From contig SCFE01000098.1 of assembly GCA_004352715.1 (NCBI GenBank), positions 1,315,873 to 1,379,872 on the forward strand: DNA of 64,000 nucleotides. Reading direction: 5' to 3'. Made by a program: the position numbers and the translations under genes. Positions 50,334 to 60,800 of the stretch are shown here, in pieces; the stretch's first letter is position 1; every line of letters begins with the position of its first letter. The stretch comes from Hofstenia miamia (lineage: Eukaryota; Xenacoelomorpha; Acoela). The notes beneath the pieces were generated by a model. That model was not told the origin of the DNA and made no database searches. It saw nothing but the letters and a program-made list of their open reading frames with translations.

Positions 50334-50872
50334 ATGTCTCACATTAACACACATTCACTTCCATTTATTCCTGGAAATACATTCACGGACCCAACTGTAT
50401 GCTATTTTTTCTTATTTTGTTAGAATTTATGCGTAAACACTATGTTGAATTTATTGATGTGGTGTTTTGTTTAGAAAAGCAAATTTCACGTTAGTCAAAC
50501 TTTGGATTATAAAAATGGATATGCAGTTCCCAGGAAACCAACTGTAGGACTTGGTGGAGATCCTATTCACTTTAATTCCTTAAATGAAAGCGAACTTGAC
50601 AGTCTTGCCAATTTTAAACCAACGCTAACTTATGGTCAAGCAAAACAAGCTCCTCCTCAAGCCTTTATCCCAGCTAATGTTGCGTTTGACAAAAAAGTAT
50701 ATATTTATGCTTTTCAGTAGTTAATATTAATTTAGGTGCTTCAATTTAATGCATACTTCAAACAGACCATCTATGAGTCAGCAAATGAATATTTTCGGGT
50801 TCGACCTGTGAAGATATATTATTATTTGGAAGATGATACTATTGCAGTACTTGAACCTCATGTTGAAAACAG
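50334..50872 (+). CDS. EFHC1: EFHC1 exons 1-3
   Basis: Exon 1 is 21 codons, [20 protein letters not shown] plus T, ending at a GTATGC donor. Its PGxxF motif matches the family N-terminus, which supports this ATG. Exon 2 gives [18 protein letters not shown] onward to AFDKK. Exon 3 opens the first DM10 domain (VLQFNAYF, then [18 protein letters not shown]). Introns 1 and 2 are 78 and 39 nt. Confidence 0.93.
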
Positions 50873-53800
50873 GTTTTTGATATTTATTTATTTATTTATT
50901 GCTATGTCATGTGTTGTACCTTAGATTTCCAAAAAAAACCTCATTTTAGACTGATGAAAATTTGTAAAAAGTACTTAAACTACAAAAATATTTAAAATAA
51001 CAGGAAGATCATTTACAATAAGTAAGAATAGAACATAGATTTCAAAAGGGGGCAGACTAAAGAGTAGACTTAAATTTAGAAGATAAAAAAGTCTAAGTGA
51101 TGAGCAGTAATTTAGAAGTTTACTACAGAGATAATGCGAATGAAGTGAGAGTTTTATAGTTTATCTTATATTAATATATAACTATAAATGTTTATTAAGC
51201 AATGACAATGACTCAATAAACATTAAGTTACAAATACAGAAATGATCATTATTAAAAATGATATATATATATATATATAAGCAAATGACTAGTCATATCT
51301 AAAAACTAATCGATCCAGCAAGAATACTCCAGAGACATCAGCACAACCCTCCAAAATGGCCAGTATCAATTCTACAAATGCCCGCCCATTAAAACATCAC
51401 GTATGCTGATGAAAACAATGACAAAGACAACGAGCAATTAGACTTCTCGAATAAAAAAGTAATAAAGGAAGAAATATGGTATGTGAACTTAAAATCATGA
51501 TACATGGAGAATTGTGCAATGATTACATTTCTGACATGCTTAACATTCATTTTGCAGTTGTTAATTTCTCTAAGCTAAATTTTGCTAATTATTATTCAAT
51601 TAAATTACCACAGTTGACGGTCAGTTGTGTGGTGATTGTCTAAGCAATTGCTTCAATGATACTCATTTAATGTGTGACAAGTTCAATATGTACACATGGA
51701 TTTTTCGGGTTTATCTAGAAACAACCCAACAACTTACAAACGCATGTGAGACAGCTCTGGGTCTGTGATGGATATGCAATATTGTTTTCAGATGAACAAA
51801 ATAATCCATTCAGATAAGCTTGACGGGATTATGGAGGAAATGAAAATCCTAGAGTCAAAATTGAAAGCAATTCCTGAAGATATTGCAGATATTGTGAAGA
51901 CCAGAACCAAGTCTACGTCGCTATGCTGTGACATGGGTCAAAGGTTAAAGTTCAGAGCAAGACTACCAAGTCAAGCTACTACTCCAAATTTGGACTCAAA
52001 TAAAAATGCCGACAAAAAACGCAATCAAGCAGAAGATTCAGACAATCAATCATTTAGAAAAAAACTGCAATAATCGAGACTAATAACACTTTAATTAGCT
52101 CAGTTACTGCTAATCCAATCCGACCAAGACGCCGTCATATATTTATTAGACTGCTGTTGAAATCAACTCAATCATAAGTATGTGTAAAGCAGCAAATTTA
52201 AAAGGCACTGCAATTAGAATAGTTTCAAAATCTGAAAACCATTCAGAGTCATTTCATTGTATATTTCATGAAGAAGACTCGGCCAGTCAGCCTTCTGCTT
52301 CTACATGGCCATTCAACATCAGCTTAATTCGAATTTATCATACAGTGGGTAATACTGCGGATGAACCTCCACTTCGAATAGTTTGTGATTGAATATGGGC
52401 TTTTGAAGCGCCAATCTAATATATGATATTATCTTACTTACAGAGACTTACCACCATGAAGCATTACAATTCTTCTATGATCTATGCTATTTCTCCCATA
52501 ATACCACTTTAGATAGATTCACTAATCATATTACTGACGGGTTTCTTAAAATTAAGTGTCACAAGTAACAATAATGGATGTGATGCTGCGTAAGCATCTT
52601 CCAATTCTTACCTGTTTGTCTTTTCCCTTACAAATCAACGATAAGGAACACCATACCAAATGTCTTAGTAAGATCATTTTGGTTCATGAATTTAACAAGG
52701 CAAAGTTTAATGATTTCCAGTCATTTGTGACAACAGTGAATACATTTTTAGGCATTAATGCTCACTGTAGATGTATCTAATCTTTGCTAATCAAAAACTT
52801 GCTTTGATTAAGTCAAAATTGTGAGATTCCCAAATACAAATGATTTGCATGACTGAATCTCTCAAATACTCTTTCAAAGCATAACATTCTTTTGAAATAT
52901 AAGAAGATGAATAGCAGGAAGAACAAGCAGGTTGATCGAATTGCTACTGCGTTTAGGATTTCAAATGTCAACATAGAGTAGATATTTCAACAAATTATAT
53001 AATAAATAATTATGAAATCCTAATATGTAATTTTTGTTATTAGTGTAGACAGGATTTTTTTTGCGGGAGCTCCTGTATTAGTTTTAAGGTCATAAATCAT
53101 TATTAAAGATGTGTTCGCAACAAATATTTATTTTGAACTTACACTAATACTCTATTTAATGAGAAACACTAACATAAACAAAAATGTTATTTACTTACAA
53201 AAAAACCCTTGCATATGTTTTTTTTATTTCTATTACTAGTAATAGCAGATGACATTTTAAATTGATTTTTTATCTTGTGATTGATAAGGGGTCCCAAATA
53301 TTTAACAGTGGCAATGCGGATTGTGGAAAGGGACCTTTCCCGCCCCCACTTTTTCAAATAAGTTATTGGTCCTTCTTATAATTTTAAGCTTACTTTCATA
53401 TTTTACTCCATTTCAATTCAGGCCCATAGCCATGATTTTGTCTAGCAAACAATTCATCTTTGTAAGCAGTAATAGGTAAAGCATGCTTTTCAGCTACCAA
53501 ACAATGAAAGCAGAAAACTGTAACTTTGGCTACATGTTAATGAAGCCAAGGATGTTTCTCATACCATTATGAGCAGAGTGAACGCTGTTGTTTTCCGAAA
53601 ACTCGTTGAAGGAACAATATTTTTGGTTGATAAGAAGCTTCAGGAATGTCAGAATTGAGTGTCTGCCAGTACTATTTCGGGAAAATTCACTGATGATTTT
53701 TCAGATTCTGAATGAGATTCATTTGATTTCAACTGCTTATCAATCAAATCAGTCAGAGACTGAGCATTATTTTCTGTGCTGATATTAGTCTGGCGCAATG

Positions 53801-56800
53801 AAGAATCTCGACAATTAATTGTTTTCTTTGTGACCCATTTAAGTATGGACTGTGACATGATAGCTTCGTCTCTAAATCAATAAATACATTATAATTACAG
53901 AAAGAATTACATCACAGGATGAAATACGGAATTACAAATTTAAAAGATGTTATCTTAAGCTTATTAGTTTTTTGTTAGGAATTTATCTATGCTGTGGCAT
54001 TACACTAAAGATGGGTCTAAATCAGAGATGGAAGTGGGGCGGATCTCGGTGACCTGCCCCGTCCCGTCCCATAAAATTAGTGCCCTGCCCATATTCATAT
54101 ATTGATATTTGCCCCAAGCTTTATATCCTCCCTCCCCCATATTGCCCCACACAAAAAAATTGTGCTCCAAAACAATTTTTTGATATCCTATTGCCCCATA
54201 TTTGTTCTTTGACAATTGTCATAACACACCACTGCCTTTTTAAATCATGTACTGCCCATAAAAGATATAGAATCATTTTTTCAAATTTCATCTACTCATA
54301 CTACCAATGAAAATTTAATAGCAAGCATAATGCGAAGACATCTTAGAAATATGATAGCAAGAATAACATTTAATTTTAAATTTATAAAGCATTTTGTAAA
54401 CCCAATATTTTATACAAAGTTAATTGCATTCCTCCCAGTATAATTAAAAGCCTATTGGTTTACCCGCCGCACTTGAATCTCTGATCTAAATAATATCAAT
54501 ATCACTGTTAAACTTTCATCTGAAATATGATCTTAAATAAAATTATTTGATTATATTATATAATTGTCGTCTCAGCTCAATTCAAATGGTAATGAGAAGT
54601 GTTTTAGGTACATGAACATAAATATAACTACTGTCTGACCTAACCGTATGCAGCCATTATTAAGACTGATAAAGAAACAAGGTTTCTCGTTGGCCATAAG
54701 CATTAGTAAACTAATGTCCGTGTTCCACAGCTTTTGTCTAACATTGATGAGCCCCCTTTGCAATAGCAGGCTCATAAACACATTATTCAACCAGGGCTGC
54801 GTGTTGTGCACATGACACAGTGTGAGCTTGTGTGGTCTACTGCTACTAAGTGCTTCAGCTGCTAAAAATGTTGCAAAGCAAAGTGTTATAATGATGATTT
54901 GGCGGGTAAATGAATATTTTTAATGCTGAATATCATGCCCAATCACTATAATTACTTTTTCAACAAAACGTGTATTGTTTGCGCGCCGCCTTAGAACTAA
55001 TAATCTACAAACATTCACTATGGCAAATCAGAAGTGATGATATGGGGCGGTTTAAAAACAGAATACAATTATTTCACGATTTTTGAAACCTTTTAATTTC
55101 AATGAACTAATTCTGTATCATTATAAAATCATTTCTGCTTATAACATTTATGATTTCAAACGCTGATGGGGCCTGCTCGTCTTTTTAATTTTAAGACAAA
55201 CTATCATATTCCCCAAGCTATTACTCTACAAAATTTGGGGGCTCTAGCCCCCCCCCCACACCTGTCTACGGGCATGCAATTATAATCATTCTTGCAACTT
55301 ACTTATTATATATCTGAAATATCCCGCTATTTACCAATTGTGATGATTCAAATGATTAGTCAAAATAGCTAGTGTTTTCCTATTCATTGCTTTGCCAATG
55401 CATTAAACTGATCTGTTGTTGACATGATTAAAGAAATTCCATTTTTTTTAAATATAATGAGCACAACTTTGGAAGTATCAAATCTGATCAAGAAATCACC
55501 CAAACGAGATGTCATTCTAGGGAAAGTACGTGATGAGCTTAGAGTTGAGTGTCCTACCTTCCGTACTTTATGTCCCACTCGTTGGACTGTAAGAGCTTTA
55601 ACTCTCCAAAGTAATATTGGCAGGAATCACTTGAATCCAGGGGAATTCAACCAGATCTACGTGGACGGATTGTGAGAGCTGATTTTTAAATGAATTCATT
55701 TACCTGCTATTTTGAAGTGAAGGTGTTGTCAATCCTTTTAGGTTACAGTGACAATCTGTTCAGAATTATACAGAATCCCGATTTTTCAGCAACAGATGCA
55801 AAAATACTTGCCGACGACACCATCAAAACACTAGGAAAAATGAAAACTGATGAAAATTTCGGTCTTTTGTGGCAGGAAATTTCATTAAAAGCCAAAAAAA
55901 TTGGAGCTCTCAGATCCAAAAATACCAAGAACCAGAAAGTTAACTCGGCGGTTTATAGATGAGTATGTTGATAGAATTTATAATGACATCACCGACCCGG
56001 AAGTGTATTAAGGAAGATACTTTTACAATGCAATTGATGCCATTGTTAATTCAATCAAAGCCCGATTTCACCAACTAGGGTATCAGAATTTTGAGAATAT
56101 TGCGCAACTTTAAATTAATGCAGTCAAGGGCACACCCATCACGCTATTGGATTGATAAGGTTATCAAAATTTATGAGAGAGAAATTTGACTTTCTGCGGT
56201 TGCATATACAATAGAATTATTGTCAGACCTGATGCATTGGATTAATGAATATTCTATAAAATCTATAACAGTTTATCAAGATGATCAGTGAAACAAACCG
56301 ATCTTTCAATTCTGAGGTAATAACTATTCTTAAGCTATTACTAGTATGCCAGCAACTAATGCCACCAGTGAAAGGTAAGGTTCTTGTTTCGTCGCTTAAA
56401 GAATTGACTAAGGACGACGATGTCCCAAGAACAACTAAATCACTATTATTTACTTACCCTTCAAAAAGAAAATACTGATAGTATAAATCTGGTAGAGATG
56501 GCAAATGGCTTTTGTATTAGTAATAGAGATAGACTTAACGCTTTTGGACAGTTTTCGGAGAAAGACTATCCAAAGATTTTTCTCATTGTATAAGTGATGT
56601 AAGCTAAACTTTTATTCTATTAGTTAAAAATATGTTTTATGAAGTATTCGTTTTTTCTTTTCAAAAACAAACTTTGGTGATATACGTTTCAAGGATGGTA
56701 TATACCCCGGCCTATGGCCGGTGAATGACGTTGTCTGCCCGGCCGTTCTTGCCGGTTTGGGCCGGCAAAAATGTAAGTTTGTATTATCATACAAGCTCAT

Positions 56801-57773
56801 AAAAAGAACATTGAAAACGGCGCAGAATAGTATATTCAAAAACTGTTATAAACCCAGATATATAGAAAAATATAAAAAATATAAAATTATAAAAAATACT
56901 ATGGCCATTTACCGTTAGAAAAGGCCTCTTTAATACGCTTAATGATTCAACGGAAGCACTATCTAATAGTGACCGCTTCTCTGAAATTATTCGTGAGAGA
57001 CTGAATTATTCATTTCGGTCCAACTCAATCTACATGCAATGAGGTTTACATATACACAAACACTCGCACACACTACGTTACGAAAAAGCAGCTTTACAAT
57101 CTGCAAGTGATATTTTTGTTCCATTTTTCAAGATGTTTTTTGAAACTTTTCCTACAAAATTAATTTATTGGTCTTCGTCTTGACCAGTTTTAATATTTTT
57201 TGGTTAAAAATTCGGCCGGTTTAGCCCATTATATTTTTGACGGCCTTAATGATTATTCTAGGCCGGTTCACCGGTCGGCCGGTGTCCAGTTCCAACTCTG
57301 GTACTACTATTAATAGTATATATAATATATATAATAATATAATATATAATATATATAATAATATACTACTATTAAGAAAAATTAATTTCGGCATTTTACT
57401 TTGTATGCACACTAAAATAGAAATTGCCAATAGCTACAGCAAATCTGAAATCTATATCCCTGAAAAATTTCTAAACCTAAGCAAAACCAAATATTTTAAA
57501 AGCCTTTTTTCGCAATCTTGCTCCCTCAGCCTAAATCTTTATCTGGCAGCCCTGGGATAGTGTTATGAAAATTGTCATTAAACAAATATGTGACAATAAG
57601 ATATCGCAAATAGTTTTTGAAGCAAGAGGCGGTGCGACAAAAATTGCTTCACCTGCATCTCCTAAATATATAGTCATTGAAACTTCGTGACGTGATATTC
57701 CGCTATTTCTTTATTTAGGAAACATGCTGACATTCCTATACAAAATCCATTGTACAGAGAGCCCAAATAATAA

Positions 57774-57816
<43 letters not shown>

Positions 57817-60800
57817 AAATGTTAATAATCGCTGATCTACTTAGAAAAAAAATACATATCGAAATTAAAAAAATGGTATAAAATTTGAATATTCCCCTTT
57901 CTTGTTATATATAACTCATAGGTCTAATTGATTGAATCGCGGATTTATTCTGTTTATCAGACACATTATTATTTATACTTGAATTGTATTCCATTTGTAT
58001 TTAGTGGGATGCCGCAAGGAAAATTTCTCAAACGTCAAAGATTACCAATGGACAATGTTACCGGCAAATATTACACCTTTAAGGATATTAAGATTCAATC
58101 AACAGTAACATTCTACGGTCATGTATTTTATGTTGTAAGCTGCGATAAATGGTCTCGGGTAATGTTTTTTCTAAGTTACATTTAACTATAAACTCGCATG
58201 GTTATTATATTATTTATAGGTAATCACAATTATGTTTAAGGAAATTTAATATGTTAAACAAAATATGTCGTTTAATCATTTAACAAGCAGTTTTATTTGA
58301 AATTTATGTGATTGCATTTGAATATATGTATTCTATCCTCGTATATTCTGGGTTAAATGTTACTCATTTATTTTAATTGAGGTTTTATTGAAATAATTGC
58401 AATACTTCAATTTCGTTTTATATAGTTAAATTGACTTTTTGCGTAGTACGCACCATTTCGTAGAAGACAACAAATAGAAAAGTTGTTATGCATCATTTTG
58501 GATGATTTTTTGCTAAATATATAACATTTTGTTGATTAAAAATATTAAGCAGCGACAAGTTTATTCCCAAGCTAGTAAAGATAATGGTTATATAATTTTA
58601 TATTCAAGTTTTCAAATGTAAATGACTAAACAAGATTTTGTATTTACTCATTAAATCACTCAATCTAGGCTTTTATAATTTAGAAATATCACTTATGGTG
58701 CAGTATTTAGTATTCAAGTATTACATAATTTTTTACATCTTTGATTTTCTGAAACAATGTTGTATTTTTCGCTGGATATCCACTTAATCACAGACTAACC
58801 GTTTTTAAAATTGTGTCTACATTAAAAATGATGCCCTTTTATAGTCAAACAATAGCCAACTACATTTACTTTAATAAAATTTAATGCATATTTCGTAAGA
58901 ACATACTGAAGGATTTCCATTTCTAAACAAAGCTTCTGTTGAAAATGATTTAATGCTTTTGGCCTCTTAAATCATAATACCTTCCAATACATTAAAAATT
59001 TCCCCTATTGATTTTTTCGGAAATACCTATAGGTTGTTTGGTTAGTAAAAAATCAACTTTAGGGATTTATGAACGTAATTTTAACTGCAATGTGTAAGAT
59101 AATAACATTTTATTGCTTTGATTAGCATAGGAATTCAATTTCGAAGTTGTTTAATTTTCAACAAGCAAGGCTAATTGAGGTGCTGAGAACCATAGAAGCT
59201 AACACATATTTCTCAATAGGTTTTCAAGATCATGTTGTTACTATATTCCTATTAATCATAAATATTATGCTGATGTAATTAAAACCATTCAGTAAAAAAT
59301 AAAACACAACATTGCATTCTTTAATGCATAATAAACTAGGTTGGTCTGTTATATAAATTAAGAATTAACCCATCTGGATTGGATGTGGCCAGGGTCATCA
59401 CCGGAGTCTGTAACCCCTCTTACAAAACATTGTAAATTACTATACATTGCAAAGCATCCTCTATTTTTTTAAACATTCAACAGTTTCAAATGACTTTGGA
59501 AACGCTGTGGACATTTACACGAACTTCACACTAAAGAACTACAGTTAAATTGCATAAATACACTTTACTACAGCACTTGAAATAAATTGATTCCTCGGTG
59601 TAAAGCTTTATTAGTTATCAAGTTTCATAATAGTACACAGTCCTGAAATGTATTAAATTAATTGCTTTTAAGTTTTTTCCAAATCTCTTTTTTGTAATTT
59701 CTAGCATCTATTGTTCGTTAAACATGTTTAAATTATGTCTAGGAATACATGGAAAGTGAAGGTTTAGTTGTTAATGAGGATGTTCCAATGCCAAAGGATC
59801 CTTATATAGAAAAAAGACGAGAAGAAATTGCTCCTAAAACTACTGAAACTCCTAGCGATTTTGATAAGCTAAGACAGTTTTTGAAATTAGATAAAAAGGT
59901 ACGTGTGTTCTGCAAACAATATATTTCAAATATGTTTTAGGTTCTACGATTTTTTTGTGTTTGGGATGACAGATCTGCAATGTTTGGCGAAAAACGGCCT
60001 TTTATTATACATTATTACCTCGTTGATGACTCTGTTGAGATTCGTGAAGTTCACTTAGCTAATGATGGTCGAGATCCTTTTCCTTTATTACTGGCTAAAA
60101 CCAGACTGCCGAAGGATATTTACGACATTCCAACCAGCTTCCCTTCCATTTCCATGGAAGCTAAAGAAACTGAACACAAGGCATATTTTACTCCTGAAGA
60201 TTTTATGATCGGAAAAACAGTGACAATGCTAAACAGACGTTTCTTGATTTACGATGTTGATCAATTTACCAAAGAGTTTTATCGATTTAATTACGGAATA
60301 AAGGATTTCACTCCTCTGAAAATGGAAAATCAAATCAATACGATTCCAGAAAAGGTAAATTTTGTTTTGAATTTTTAAAGTATTTCATCAAATTCTGATG
60401 TGCAACTGCAGATATATTTAAACTTCTAATTCTATTTGCTATTATATTTAAGGTCATTCCCCCTTACAATGGATTCGGATCAGTGGAAGATTCCTTGGGT
60501 TCTTGTTTTTCACTTGTTCCACTTCCACCCAAAAAAGATTTCATTAAAATGTTAGATTCCGGAGTTAAATCACTTCGATATTTAGTTGTATTGGTATATT
60601 TCATCACATATATCTTTGTGTTCACTTTTTTTAGGATGAGAATAAGATTGAAAAACCACAAGAAGCCCATTTGCAGAGAAAATTCATAATGTTCTATCAT
60701 CTTGGAACTGATACGATTTCTATATATGAGCTTAACATTAAAAATGCTGGAAGACGTGCTGGCAAGCATTTGAATAAAACGCGTATACCCAAGCCTGGTT

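Noticed and set aside
54572-54811. 79-codon minus-strand frame ([20 protein letters not shown]...)
   Set aside because: No family was recognised and it lies within layered transposon remnants; it is not supported as a gene.
57221-57560. Frames over the AT hairpin near 57300
   Set aside because: They translate low-complexity TATAATA repeats and element termini.
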